NCBI GenBank assembly: GCA_020638635.1
Contig: JACKIE010000016.1
Coordinates: forward strand, 6,039-70,038
Source: Planctomycetota bacterium
GTDB lineage: Bacteria > Planctomycetota > UBA8742 > UBA2392
DNA: 64,000 bases
Direction: 5' to 3'
Positions 34,845 to 44,275 of the stretch are shown here, piece by piece. The notes beneath the pieces are model-generated. The model was not told where the DNA came from, searched no databases, and was given only the letters and a program-made list of their open reading frames with translations. Position 1 is the stretch's first letter. Every line of letters starts with the position of its first letter. The translations under genes were made by a program, and so were the position numbers.

Positions 34845-36764
34845 CTATCCTTGCCCGCTCAGCTCCTGCTCGAGCTGCTGTTTGCTGTGCAGCTCAGCGT
34901 AATAGCCCTTCTTCTTTAATAACTCTTCGTGGGTGCCTCTCTCGGCAACGCGCCCATTCTCCAGCACGATGATCTCGTCCGCGTGCTCCACGGTGCTTAC
35001 GCGGTGGCTTACGATGATGGTCGTGCACTGCTTCATCACTTCCTTCAGGCCGCGCAGGATGGCCTCTTCGGTCTGGGTGTCCACGGCGCTTAAACAGTCA
35101 TCCAGCAGCAGGATGGCCGGCTTACGCGCGATGGCGCGGGCGATCGCCACGCGCTGCTTCTGGCCGCCGCTCAGGTTCACGCCCTTTTCACCCAGCAGCG
35201 TGTCGTACTGTTTGGGGAACTCCAGGACGTCCTGCTCGACCTGCGCGATCCGTGCGCACTGCTTCAGCCATTCCACGTCGGCCTCGCGGCGCTCGCTGCC
35301 TGCATCCACCTCGTGCTCGTTGCCGAGGGTGCCCAGCGCGATGTTCTGCAGGATCGTCTCGCTGAACAGGAACGTCTCCTGCGGCACGGCGCCGATCTGC
35401 GTGCGCAGCACATCCAGCGGGATGTCGCGCACGTCGTGGCCGTCAAGCAGGATCGTGCCGGCCGGCGGGTCGTACAGGCGCGGGATCAAGCCCAGCAGCG
35501 TGGACTTGCCGCTGCCCACGGGCCCGACGATCGCCAGCGTGCTGCCGGGGGCGATGCCCAGGTTGATCTCGCGCAGGGCCCAGTCGGGCTCTTCCAGCTT
35601 CTCGTTCTCGGTGTCGCCCACCACGGCGCTGACGCTGGGGGCCGGGAAATACTTGAAGCTCAGGTTGCGCACTTCGATGCCGCCCTTGAGCTGCTTGACG
35701 TCCGCGGGCTGCGCGGCGTCCACGATCTCGGGCTCGACGCTCATGATGCGCTGGATGCGGTCCATGCTTACGCGGCCGCGCTGGTACAGCATCACTACCC
35801 AGCCCAGGCCGATCATCGGGCCGGACAGGCGAATCAGCCACTGGAAGAAGGCCACGAAAGCGCCCACGGTGATCTCGCCGCTGATCACCATGCTGCCGCC
35901 GTAGACGACGACCACCAGGTCGGCCAGGCCGAGCATCAGCACCAGCAGCGGGTTCTCGAGCGCGACCACCTTGGCGAGGTGCATGCCGCGCTTGAAGTAC
36001 TCGCGGGTGTGGCGCGCGAACATGCGCACTTCGCTGTCTTCCTGGACGAACGACTTGACCACCTTGGCGCCGGCGTAGGATTCGCGCGAGCGCTCGGAGA
36101 GCACGCTGAATTGCTCCTGCAGGCTGCCGTAGCGGTCCTCGATGGCGTGGGCCAGCCTGGCCACGATCATGGGTATGAACGGCAGCGTGACGGCGCTGGC
36201 CAGCATCAGCTTCCAGCTGATCGAGGTCATGTACATCGGCACCATGATGAAATACAGCGCGGTGTCGATGATCAGCAGCAGCCCGAAGCCGAAGAAGTTG
36301 CGCACGGCGTCCATGTCGGCCGTCGCCAGGCTCATCATTTCGCCGGTCTTGGCGCGGTCGTGAAAGCGCGAGGCCAGGCGCTGGATGTGCGCGAAGAAAC
36401 GGCCGCGCAGGTCGTGGGTGAGGTTGATGCTGGCCTTGGCGTAATCGAGCGACATCCAGTAGCGGAAGATGCCGGTGATCCCGACCACCAGCACGAAGCC
36501 GAGGGCGTAGATCCAGACGCCGGTGAGCGCGCTGTCGAGCATGCCCTGGCCGAACAGGTCGATCAGCGGGTTGCCCAGGCGCTCGAGGTCGGCGGGGGTT
36601 TTATCCGAAGACACCTGGTACTCGAGATGGTTGATCGCCCACTGCACCAGCTTGGGCGTGAAGGTGTCGAGGATGTCCACGAACACCAGCGCCAGCGTGC
36701 CCACCAGGTAGAACCGCCAGTAGGGGCGGGCGTAGGCGAGCATCTTGAAGAAGTTGCGTAACAA
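34845..36764 (-). CDS. ABC exporter, MsbA/MDR type (degenerate-site half)
   Basis: A 639-residue half-transporter with six helices and a nucleotide-binding domain: Walker A GPVGSGKSTLL, signature LSGGQKQRVAIARA and Walker B LLLDDCLSAVD. The Walker B catalytic Glu is Asp, the mark of the non-hydrolysing site in heterodimeric exporters. An insert of ~20 charged residues follows the Q-loop. The best start is the TTG at 36764 with GAGG upstream; the in-frame extension to 36917 has an unnatural sequence, and an ATG at 36743 is another choice. Partner gene at 32243, now separated by the mobile GxxExxY cassette. Confidence 0.88.
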   Translation of the reverse strand: MLRNFFKMLAYARPYWRFYLVGTLALVFVDILDTFTPKLVQWAINHLEYQVSSDKTPADLERLGNPLIDLFGQGMLDSALTGVWIYALGFVLVVGITGIFRYWMSLDYAKASINLTHDLRGRFFAHIQRLASRFHDRAKTGEMMSLATADMDAVRNFFGFGLLLIIDTALYFIMVPMYMTSISWKLMLASAVTLPFIPMIVARLAHAIEDRYGSLQEQFSVLSERSRESYAGAKVVKSFVQEDSEVRMFARHTREYFKRGMHLAKVVALENPLLVLMLGLADLVVVVYGGSMVISGEITVGAFVAFFQWLIRLSGPMIGLGWVVMLYQRGRVSMDRIQRIMSVEPEIVDAAQPADVKQLKGGIEVRNLSFKYFPAPSVSAVVGDTENEKLEEPDWALREINLGIAPGSTLAIVGPVGSGKSTLLGLIPRLYDPPAGTILLDGHDVRDIPLDVLRTQIGAVPQETFLFSETILQNIALGTLGNEHEVDAGSERREADVEWLKQCARIAQVEQDVLEFPKQYDTLLGEKGVNLSGGQKQRVAIARAIARKPAILLLDDCLSAVDTQTEEAILRGLKEVMKQCTTIIVSHRVSTVEHADEIIVLENGRVAERGTHEELLKKKGYYAELHSKQQLEQELSGQG

Positions 36765-37008
36765 GGCGACCTCACAGCGCGGGCGGGAACGGCCCGGCCC
36801 GGGGATTCTGTCGGTTGCTCTGGACGTGTCAAGAGCAACCGTGCAACGCCGCCCGAAAAGGGCGGCGTTGCGTTCTTCCGCGCAGACAGTTAGAGCTATA
36901 GTCACTTCGCCGTGCAAGCGGGCGGGCGAAAACCGGAATCATCGAACCCGTCCGCGGGCAGGCGCGTCTTAACGAATACGGATCGCTCACGGTTTCAAGG
37001 AAACGAAC

Positions 37009-39915
37009 ATGAGATTGCTCAAAGCTGGACTGCTGCTGCTCGCGCTGAGTGGCCTGTGCGCCGCCAACCTGCATGCCTACGAAAAAGGTGACTTTGCGCC
37101 CCGCGGCTCGCTGCTGTACACGCGTATCAATGACCTGTCGGGCGCCCTGCAGAAGCTGGGCGGCGAAGACTGGAAAGCCCAGGCCGAGCGCATGCTGCTG
37201 GCCCGCAACCAGCGCGACTTCGAGGAGTCCGAGCCGCTGGTGATCGAGATCCGCCGCTTCGTCGAAGTAGCCGGCGCTACCGAGTTCATCATCGGCGACG
37301 TGATGGTGCGCGAGCCGTTCATCCAGAGCGCCACCATCGTCACGCTGAAAGAAGGCGGCCCCACCGAGTTCAGTGAGGCCTTCCGCGGATTCGTGAAGGA
37401 CAACGACCGCGACGCCGAGGTCAAGCCCGACAGCATCAAGTTCGAGGGCGTGGGGCTGTGGATCAGCAAGGGCCACCTGATCATCACCACCGGCGGCATG
37501 ATGGACGCCCACATCCAGGACGTGCTGGACGGCTTCACCGACGAAAGCCTCAGCCAGGTCGAGCGCTTCACCAAGTGGAGCAGCAAGGCCAGCGGCGACA
37601 TCCTGCTGTTCGCCGACATGAAGGCCTGGCGCGCCGCCCTGGACCGCCTTGGTGAAGACTTCGACTCCGACGTCCGCCGCGCCCTCGATGTCGTGGAGTG
37701 GCAGAAGTGGGACCTGATCACCGGCAGCGTCAACCTGCCCGGCCGCAGCGGCGGCCTTTCCGCGGACTTGAGCCTCAGCCTTAACCAGCCGTTCTCGAAG
37801 CTGAACGCGTTCCTGAAGCCGTCCGGCGGCAGCCGGCTGGTGAATCTGCTGCCCGCCGAGTGCGTGGGTTTCCTGACCGGGCAGCTGGGCGCCAACCACC
37901 AGCAGACTTACGACGAACTGCTGCGATTCTTCCATGATTTCGAGCAGGACCAGCGCCCGGCCCGGCTGCGCCGCAACATTGAGTGGGTCGAAAATGACCT
38001 GCGCTGGGCTGAAGAGCGCCTGGCCGCCCTGGAAGGGGAAAAGGACAAGGACGCCGCGCCCGACCCCCGGCCGCAGGAACGGGCCAAGCCTGTTGAAACC
38101 CAGCCGGAAGGCAGCCCGGAAGAGGAAACACCGGAAGATCGCAAGAAGCGCCTGAAGGAGGAAATCGCCGAGTACAAGCGGCAGATCGAGGACCTTAACG
38201 CGCAGCTGGCGGCGTTGAAGTACCGCCCTTTTGAGCCCGACCGCGAAGTCCGCAAGGACCGCCGCACCGAAGCCGAGGAGTTCCATGACGAGAGCGCCGA
38301 GGTGTTCCAGCAGTTCGGCTTTACGCGCGAGGAGGTGCTGGCCGCGATCGGCCAGGAAGCGCTGTTGGGCATCCTGAACCTGCCGGACCCGGGTTTTGAC
38401 GACAACGACCTCGACGAGGCCTTCGAAGACATGTGGTTCGTGCTGGTGGAGACCCAGGACAGCTTCGCCGACCTGAAAGAGAAGTTCCTGGACCGCATGC
38501 TTGCCCGCAAGTTCCCCGACGAAATGCCCGAAGAAGAACGCGCGCGAGCCAGGAAGCAGGCAGACAAGCTTATGTTCAAGCAGGTAGAGGGCGGCGAAAT
38601 CCTGCGCGACCGCGGCCTCAGCGCCGATTGGTGCGCCTTCGGCGGCGAAGGTTTCGTCGGCATTGCCGCCAACGAGGAAGTCGCCCTGCGCATCCTGAAG
38701 TCGGCCGCGGGACAGGGCCGCTTCGCGCTGGGCAGCATTCCCGGCGGCAGCTTGGCGGGCAGCAAGTTCGCCTACGCCAACCTGCGCGACATTCTGCAGA
38801 AGCTGGTGGTCGGCAACTTAAACCGCGACCGCATGAACGGCCGATTCCCGGAGCCGCACCTCGACCTGGCGAAGTACCTGCCCGGCGGCTTCCACGTCAC
38901 CCTGGCCAGCGACGAGGGCAGCCACGGCATCAGCTTCTCGCTGCGCGCGGCCGGCGAGCCGAACCTGGCGCCGGCCATGAAGATGTTCACCGACGAGATC
39001 CACCAGACCATGGCCTACCGCCACGACCGCAACATGCTGTACGAGCTGTCGAACGCGATCGAAAGCTGGCGCGGCGCGAACACCGAGGCGGTCAAGGAAC
39101 TCGGCGATGCCGAGCGTGCCCGCTTCATCAAGGCCGTCACGCCCCAGAGCCTGATGGAAGGCGGCCTGTTCAGCCCGCTGGACGGCATGCGCAGCGGCTT
39201 CGACCCCGCCATGGCCGAGCGCTTCCAGGCCATGCTGGACAGCCACGCCGAGCACATGCTGAAAGACGGCGAAGACCCCACGGACCTGTCAGCAAGCAGC
39301 TTCGAGTGGTTCGGCCTGCCCGGCGACCTGCAGTTCAGCGACGAGCGCGGCTGGTTCCGCGGAGATGACCGCAACCCCTGGATCATCTGCCAGTTCAAGG
39401 GCGACTGGGCCCGCAACGGGCGCTTGTGCCTGGTACTTTCCGGCCGCGCGGAAATGCGCTGGTTCTCGGCTGACGAGCTGCAGCGCCTGCGCGAGGCGAT
39501 CACGCGCGGTGAAACCTGGCGCCCGGTGGAGGCGTCCTCTGAGGCGCCGCCGAAGTGGCGGGCACGCAGGCTGCTGGCACGCAAGCAGTACGAGATGGAC
39601 GACTTGTTCCAGCGGCTGGTGCAGGCGCGCCAGGCGCTGAAAGACCAGGGCAAGGACGCGCGTATCAGCTTCAAGGGTAGCGAGCACAACGCGGAGAAAG
39701 CCATGGACGAGTTGCGCAAACTGCTGGGCGTAACCGAGGAAGACTGGTTCTACTTCCAGCACGCCAACAACCTGAGCGTCGAAACGAAGCCTGACGGGCG
39801 CTTCAAGGTGAAGTTCGAGAAGTGGGGGCAGTGGATCGAGATCGACGAGATCGACCCCGAGACCGACCCTGAGAACTACCGTGGCTTCAACCTGAAGACG
39901 TCGTTCGACGAGTAG
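37009..39915 (+). CDS. large secreted protein of unknown function with coiled coil
   Basis: A 968-residue protein with a cleavable signal peptide (~1-23). It has a beta/alpha N-terminal region (~30-300) resembling uncharacterised planctomycete periplasmic proteins, a highly charged coiled coil (~320-400, with LRRNIEWVENDLRWAEERLA and LKEEIAEYKRQIEDLN), and a repeat of the N-terminal-type fold (~520-660: SKFAYANLRDILQKL, GGFHVTLASDEG). No enzyme motif was seen. Monocistronic, with its own terminator. The 244-base gap upstream is divergent to the ABC gene and should hold both promoters. Confidence 0.75.
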   Translation: MRLLKAGLLLLALSGLCAANLHAYEKGDFAPRGSLLYTRINDLSGALQKLGGEDWKAQAERMLLARNQRDFEESEPLVIEIRRFVEVAGATEFIIGDVMVREPFIQSATIVTLKEGGPTEFSEAFRGFVKDNDRDAEVKPDSIKFEGVGLWISKGHLIITTGGMMDAHIQDVLDGFTDESLSQVERFTKWSSKASGDILLFADMKAWRAALDRLGEDFDSDVRRALDVVEWQKWDLITGSVNLPGRSGGLSADLSLSLNQPFSKLNAFLKPSGGSRLVNLLPAECVGFLTGQLGANHQQTYDELLRFFHDFEQDQRPARLRRNIEWVENDLRWAEERLAALEGEKDKDAAPDPRPQERAKPVETQPEGSPEEETPEDRKKRLKEEIAEYKRQIEDLNAQLAALKYRPFEPDREVRKDRRTEAEEFHDESAEVFQQFGFTREEVLAAIGQEALLGILNLPDPGFDDNDLDEAFEDMWFVLVETQDSFADLKEKFLDRMLARKFPDEMPEEERARARKQADKLMFKQVEGGEILRDRGLSADWCAFGGEGFVGIAANEEVALRILKSAAGQGRFALGSIPGGSLAGSKFAYANLRDILQKLVVGNLNRDRMNGRFPEPHLDLAKYLPGGFHVTLASDEGSHGISFSLRAAGEPNLAPAMKMFTDEIHQTMAYRHDRNMLYELSNAIESWRGANTEAVKELGDAERARFIKAVTPQSLMEGGLFSPLDGMRSGFDPAMAERFQAMLDSHAEHMLKDGEDPTDLSASSFEWFGLPGDLQFSDERGWFRGDDRNPWIICQFKGDWARNGRLCLVLSGRAEMRWFSADELQRLREAITRGETWRPVEASSEAPPKWRARRLLARKQYEMDDLFQRLVQARQALKDQGKDARISFKGSEHNAEKAMDELRKLLGVTEEDWFYFQHANNLSVETKPDGRFKVKFEKWGQWIEIDEIDPETDPENYRGFNLKTSFDE

Positions 39916-39938
39916 CGCCACCGCGCTCCAGTGTGGAC

Positions 39939-39970
39939 AGGGACAGGCACCAAAGGTGCCTGTCCCTTTT
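39939..39970 (+). terminator. intrinsic terminator of the giant gene
   Basis: A 13-bp stem AGGGACAGGCACC / GGTGCCTGTCCCT (39939-39951 with 39955-39967, loop AAA), followed by TTT. The stem core is the same as at 10470-10497. Confidence 0.85.
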
Positions 39971-40013
39971 GGTTGGCAGGTCGCCGGTGGTCACGCAGTC
40001 GCTGCTGTCCAGC

Positions 40014-40123
40014 AACAGCAAATTACCAATTACCAATAACCAATTACCAATTCTCAATTACCAATTGGCCCGGCACAGCGGTGGCATTGGTAATTGGTAA
40101 TTGGTTGTTGGTAATTCGCTGTT
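40014..40123. repeat. AT-rich inverted repeat of AATTACC / GGTAATT units
   Basis: A striking AT-rich island in a GC-rich genome. The left arm starts AACAGCAAATTACCAATTAC and repeats ACCAATTACCAAT several times; the right arm is its inverse, ending GGTAATTCGCTGTT. The outermost ~35 bases of the two arms pair nearly perfectly. No gene is present between 39971 and 40179. Confidence 0.8.
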
Positions 40124-40179
40124 CAACCCGGCTTCGGGGCGTGATCCAGCCCGCCCGCTGCAAGCAGGCTTCCCGCTCT

Positions 40180-41274
40180 CTAGCTCAGCACAACCCTGCG
40201 CTTGCCTGTTCTGATGTGGCCTATCACGTGGGTCTTGAGCGGCGGCTGGCCTTTTACCTTGTGCTTCTCGAGTTTGTCGGCAACGGCGTCCACGTGGTAC
40301 GGGCTGCAGATCGCCACCATGCCGATGCCCATGTTGAACACGCGGTACATCTCGTCGCGCTCGACGTTGCCGCCCTGCTGCAGGATGCGGAATATCGGCG
40401 GCACCTCCCAGCTTGACGTGTCAATAACCGCCTCGCAGGTCTCGGGAAGGATGCGCGGTATGTTCTCGAGGAAGCCGCCGCCGGTGATGTTCGCCAGCCC
40501 TTCCACGATGCGCTTGCGTTTGTAGGTGTTCAGCAGCGCGGTCACCGGCTGGGCGTAGATGCGCGTGGGCGTCAGCAGCTCCAGGCCCAGCGGCTGGGAC
40601 AGCTCGTCGAAAGTGCGCTCCAGCTTCCACTTCTTCAGCTTCAGGATCTTGCGCACCAGGCTGTAGCCGTTGCTGTGAAGGCCGCTGCTCTCGATGCCCA
40701 GGATCACGTCGCCCGGCTTGATGCCGTCACCCTTCAGCACCTTGTGCTTCTCCACCACGCCGACGGCGAAGCCCGCGATGTCGTACTCGCCCTCCGGGTA
40801 GAAGTCCGGCATCTCGGCCGTCTCGCCACCCAGCAACGTGCAGGCCGACTGCCTGCAGCCCTCGGCCACGCCGCCCACCAGGGGCAGCAGTACGCCCAGG
40901 TCTTTGCGCCCGGTGGCGATGTAATCCAGAAAGAACAGCGGCTCGGCGCCCATGCACAGCATGTCGTTGATGCTCATGGCCACGCAGTCGATGCCCACGG
41001 TGTCGTGCTTGCCCAGCTCAAAGGCCAGCTTGAGCTTGGTGCCCACGCCATCGGTGCAGGCCACCAGCACCGGGTGCTTGTAGTTGCGCTTGAACAGGGC
41101 GGTGTCGTAGTCGAGGCTGAACAGGCCGCCGAAGCCGTCTTCGACATCAATTACGCGCGGCGTTTTGGTGGCCGCGATCTTCTTGAAGATCTGGGTGACC
41201 AGCGCGTTATGCGTCTCGAAGTGCACGCCCGCATCGGCGTACGTGAGCCCTTTGCGCTTGACCTTGCCTGCCAT
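40180..41274 (-). CDS. purM: phosphoribosylformylglycinamidine cyclo-ligase
   Basis: A 364-residue AIR synthetase, fifth step of purine synthesis: ATP-dependent closure of FGAM to AIR. Family motifs: GLTYADAGV near the N-terminus, ACTDGVGTKLKLA, SINDMLCMGAEPLFFLDY, LLGGETAEMPDFY, GLHSNGYSLVRK, and ANITGGGFLENIPRIL in the second domain. Full length. The start is the ATG at 41274; the frame stays open for 460 further codons upstream, but that part is antisense to the clear plus-strand genes and does not look like protein. Confidence 0.96.
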   Translation of the reverse strand: MAGKVKRKGLTYADAGVHFETHNALVTQIFKKIAATKTPRVIDVEDGFGGLFSLDYDTALFKRNYKHPVLVACTDGVGTKLKLAFELGKHDTVGIDCVAMSINDMLCMGAEPLFFLDYIATGRKDLGVLLPLVGGVAEGCRQSACTLLGGETAEMPDFYPEGEYDIAGFAVGVVEKHKVLKGDGIKPGDVILGIESSGLHSNGYSLVRKILKLKKWKLERTFDELSQPLGLELLTPTRIYAQPVTALLNTYKRKRIVEGLANITGGGFLENIPRILPETCEAVIDTSSWEVPPIFRILQQGGNVERDEMYRVFNMGIGMVAICSPYHVDAVADKLEKHKVKGQPPLKTHVIGHIRTGKRRVVLS

Positions 41275-41395
41275 GGCGTCCCCGCTGGAAAGGGCGGGAT
41301 TGTAACGGCCGGCAACAATCCGCGCGAGTTGTGGAAAGTCGCCGAAGCCCGCCTCGGAACTTTCGGATACAGCCGGCGTCGGATAGGCTTGTGGC

Positions 41396-41842
41396 ATGAC
41401 CACGATCATGGACAGGTTCGGCCCCTTGATCGGGCTGTGGCGCGGCCCGATCGTGTTGCAGGATGGTCGCAAGGGCATCGCCGAGTTCAGCTTCTGCCCG
41501 CACTTTGAGGGCAACCTGATAGAGTTGGTCGCCCTTTCCATCGACGCCGAGACCGGTGAATCCCAGGCCTGGGGCATGGCGCATCTGGCGCTTGACCGCG
41601 CGGGGCGGACCGTGTGGCGACAGTTCAACCAGCGAATCGGGTTTGCCACACTCAACGAGGTCGATGACGATCCTGGGGTGCTTTCCGCAAGCGGATCGCT
41701 GTCAGCCGGGAGGCAGATGATGATCAGCATCCGGCAGGATGGCGATGAACTGGCCGTAACTGTCTCTTCAGGTATGCCGGACGGGCCGAAGACTGTTTCC
41801 CGCATGCGCCGCGCCAGCCGCACGCTGAGGGAGCGCCCATGA
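41396..41842 (+). CDS. DUF1579/lipocalin-like protein, copy A
   Basis: A 148-residue cytoplasmic protein with a small beta-barrel pattern. It opens with PLIGLWRGPI, has DGRKGIAEFSF and ETGESQAWGMAHLALD, and a DDDPGVLSASG turn. The GxW-RG start recalls nitrobindin/DUF1579 lipocalin-type barrels. It overlaps the next gene by 4 bases (ATGA). It is the A member of a duplicated A-B pair; 42361-42831 is its paralogue. Function unknown. Confidence 0.65.
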   Translation: MTTIMDRFGPLIGLWRGPIVLQDGRKGIAEFSFCPHFEGNLIELVALSIDAETGESQAWGMAHLALDRAGRTVWRQFNQRIGFATLNEVDDDPGVLSASGSLSAGRQMMISIRQDGDELAVTVSSGMPDGPKTVSRMRRASRTLRERP

Positions 41843-42330
41843 GCAACGCCATGCGCCTGCTGCCCCGCTGGTACGGCCTGTGGACCGGAACCTCCGAGCA
41901 CGAGTCCACCGCGACCATGTCGGTGCGCACGAACATTCTGCCGGTGATGGAGGGCCGCGGCTTCGCGATGCAGACCGAAATGTTCGATCCCTCGACCGGC
42001 ACTTTCCTGCGCGGAGTGCGATTCGCGCTGGCTGTCGGACCGGACGGGCGCGTGCAGACTGTGGGCTACTCCACCGAGATGGGGGTTTTCGGGCTTGAGG
42101 AAACCCCCGACGACGAGGATGTCCTTGCACTTTCCGGCGTCACCGAGAGCGGTATCCAGCTCAATGTTACCTATCGCGAAGAGAGCCCCGATACCCTGAT
42201 GTTCAGTGTGTTCTGGCGGCCTCACGGGGCTTCCCTTGGCAAAAATGCCAGACCGGGGCTTTTCGGGCGCATCCACCGCCGGCAGCCCTGGCGCCCTCCG
42301 GCCCCGCAAGGTGGTGGAAATCCCGTTTGA
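41839..42330 (+). CDS. DUF1579/lipocalin-like protein, copy B
   Basis: A 163-residue barrel-like protein: RWYGLWTGTSEHES, NILPVMEGRGFAMQTEMFDP, EDVLALSGVTESG, and TLMFSVFWRP. It shares the GLWxG opening with copy A but is closest to 42828-43298. The C-terminus carries a basic Pro/Gly-rich tail absent from its paralogue. Start in ATGA overlap with copy A. Probably acts together with A, given conserved pairing after duplication. Confidence 0.65.
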   Translation: MSNAMRLLPRWYGLWTGTSEHESTATMSVRTNILPVMEGRGFAMQTEMFDPSTGTFLRGVRFALAVGPDGRVQTVGYSTEMGVFGLEETPDDEDVLALSGVTESGIQLNVTYREESPDTLMFSVFWRPHGASLGKNARPGLFGRIHRRQPWRPPAPQGGGNPV

Positions 42331-42360
42331 GATCGCGCATCCCGATGTAATCTTGGCGCC

Positions 42361-42831
42361 ATGACCACTCCGTTGATCAAGCGCTTTCACGACTGGCTTG
42401 GCGTCTGGCGTGGACCCATCGAGTGGTCTGACGGACGGCGCGGCATCATGGAGTTCACCTTCGAGTCCATCTTCAACGGACAGGCGATCGAAGTGCGAAC
42501 GGTCTCGTTTGACAGCGAAGGAGCGCCGCTGACCCGCGGGTGGGGTTACCTTTCGCTGGACCGCAATGGTCGCGTGATCGACAACATCTACTTCAGTGAC
42601 GCGGGCTTTTCCGTGCTGCACGAGGTCGCGGACGACCCGGGCATGCTCTCTCTGCACGGCCCTCTGCCCGGTAATCGCAACCTGGACGTGGCCATGATGG
42701 TGGAAGACGACGTCCTGGCCATCAGTTCAAGGCTGGGGGAGGGTTACGCGGCTTCGGACGCTCGCCCACGGACCTTTACGCGCATGCGCCGGATCGGACG
42801 GTCGCTGGCCCCGCGAGAGGAAGCCGAATGA
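42361..42831 (+). CDS. DUF1579/lipocalin-like protein, copy A'
   Basis: A 156-residue paralogue of 41396-41842: WLGVWRGPIEWSDGRRGIME aligns with the A copy's opening, LSLDRNGRVIDN and ADDPGMLSLHGPL match later segments, and both end FTRMRRIGRSL / VSRMRRASRTL. ATGA overlap with the following gene reproduces the A-B junction, showing that a two-gene unit was duplicated. Confidence 0.65.
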   Translation: MTTPLIKRFHDWLGVWRGPIEWSDGRRGIMEFTFESIFNGQAIEVRTVSFDSEGAPLTRGWGYLSLDRNGRVIDNIYFSDAGFSVLHEVADDPGMLSLHGPLPGNRNLDVAMMVEDDVLAISSRLGEGYAASDARPRTFTRMRRIGRSLAPREEAE

Positions 42832-43298
42832 CGGCGCAGCTTGCCGAGTTCCTGCCCTGGATCGGCGTCTGGACGGGTGTGGGGGAGTCCCAGGCCGGCC
42901 AGCCCTGCTTCGTTCGCAATCGTTTTTTCCCGGGACTGGAAGGTGACGGACTTGGAATGCAGTTCGAGGCCTGGGATCCCGGCATGACCACACTGTTTCA
43001 CGGCGTCAGGGCGGTGCTGGCGACCGCCCCCAGCGGCGTGATGCGGGCGTTGGCGTACTCGACTATCCACGGAGCCCTGATCCTTGAACTCACGCCTGAT
43101 GACCCGGGCGTGATGGCCCTGGCCGGAGAGTCCGTGGCCGGCAACCGCATCTCGGTTACGTTCCTGCAGGAAGAACCGGGGCGCCTGCTGTTCACGGCAT
43201 TCTGGCGGCCCGCGATGCACGAGCGGCAACCCAACGACGGACCGCGTATGACCTGCGGCCTGACCCGCGCTGTGCCCAAACGACCGCCGGGCGTATAG
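42828..43298 (+). CDS. DUF1579/lipocalin-like protein, copy B'
   Basis: A 156-residue paralogue of 41839-42330: WIGVWTGVGESQAG, NRFFPGLEGDGLGMQFEAWD, DPGVMALAGESVAGNRISV and LLFTAFWRP. The last member of the four-gene A-B-A'-B' run. It is convergent with the haem-binding protein gene; only 5 bases separate the stops and no terminator is visible. Confidence 0.65.
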   Translation: MTAQLAEFLPWIGVWTGVGESQAGQPCFVRNRFFPGLEGDGLGMQFEAWDPGMTTLFHGVRAVLATAPSGVMRALAYSTIHGALILELTPDDPGVMALAGESVAGNRISVTFLQEEPGRLLFTAFWRPAMHERQPNDGPRMTCGLTRAVPKRPPGV

Positions 43299-43303
43299 CG
43301 GCG

Positions 43304-44275
43304 TTATTTGCCCTTCAGCACAAGCTTGAGCGCGCGTGAGGTCGCGTGGTCGTCGCCGGTGGCGGTGCCGGTGTCGTCGAACAGGCTGACGCTGAAGGTG
43401 AGTTCTTCGCCGACCTTGAACACGGCGTCGTCGTCGTGGCCGGTGTCCAGCTTGCGCTTGAGCATCACCTGCCAGTGCCCGTCCTTGTATGCGCCGCGGG
43501 CTTCGATGTCGCCGCGGCTGCCGTCCGGCGCGCGCAGCAGGATGGAGGGCACGCTGTAGTCCTTGGGCGGCTCAAACTCGCCGGTCAGCGGAGTGCTGCT
43601 GTCTGCGTTGAAAGCGCCCCTGGTGTCGGCGTCTTTCTTCCACACGTATGCGGGTGCAGTGTCGTCCTCGTTTTTGTTGTTGCCGTAGCAGCCCTTTCCG
43701 GCGTCGTCGCCGCGGGCGTTTTCCTCGGCGTCCGTGATGCGCTGGTCGTCGGCGTGGCTGAAGCGCCCGCCGCGCGCGGCCTTCCAGTGCCAGATGTCCA
43801 CCTTGCCGCCCTTTTCGGTCACGCGGAAGTCGCCGTAGTGGCAGATGCCCGCACAACCCTCCTTTGCAAACAGGTCGCTGTTGATGTTGAAGGCGAACGC
43901 GATGCGGTCTTCGTCGCCCTTCAGCTTCGTCCACTTGCCGTCCTGGAAGCTCCAGGCCTTCTTCACGTGGCTCTCGGTCGCGTCGGCCCAGCGCGCGAAG
44001 ATGTAGATGTGCCCGGCGTCGTGCACCGCCCGCAACTCGACCGTGGGGCCTTCCTTGTCGCCCAGGGTGGTCGGCACCTTCAGCGGAGTGAGCTTGCTCC
44101 AGGCTTCGGTCAGCTCGGACGACAGCTCGGGGGCGGCTTCCACGCTCTCGGCCGTCAGGCTGGCGACTTCCGCCACCGGCACCGGCTTGGCGTCTTGGCC
44201 GGAGATCGGGGCGACCGCCGCGGCGAAGCCCGCGGCCAGGGCGGCAAACACAAGTGTCGGCATCCAGCGGGTCAT
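43304..44275 (-). CDS. exported ethylbenzene-dehydrogenase-like haem-binding protein
   Basis: A 323-residue exported protein: signal peptide (~1-26), then an EB_dh/DOMON-like beta-sandwich that in relatives binds b- or c-type haem in periplasmic electron transfer. VELRAVHDAGHIYIFARWAD begins the domain. EGCAGICHYG contains CxxxCH, a variant haem-attachment-like motif, and is followed by WHWKAAR; GHWQVMLKRKLDTG is the C-terminal family signature. The ATG overlaps the pyrR stop by 4 bases, which couples a periplasmic haem protein to a pyrimidine regulator without obvious reason. Confidence 0.8.
   Translation of the reverse strand: MTRWMPTLVFAALAAGFAAAVAPISGQDAKPVPVAEVASLTAESVEAAPELSSELTEAWSKLTPLKVPTTLGDKEGPTVELRAVHDAGHIYIFARWADATESHVKKAWSFQDGKWTKLKGDEDRIAFAFNINSDLFAKEGCAGICHYGDFRVTEKGGKVDIWHWKAARGGRFSHADDQRITDAEENARGDDAGKGCYGNNKNEDDTAPAYVWKKDADTRGAFNADSSTPLTGEFEPPKDYSVPSILLRAPDGSRGDIEARGAYKDGHWQVMLKRKLDTGHDDDAVFKVGEELTFSVSLFDDTGTATGDDHATSRALKLVLKGK

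Noticed and set aside
41275..42657. N-terminal extension of purM by 460 codons
   Set aside because: The extension is antisense to four plausible plus-strand genes and has no protein-like features; the family start is at 41274.
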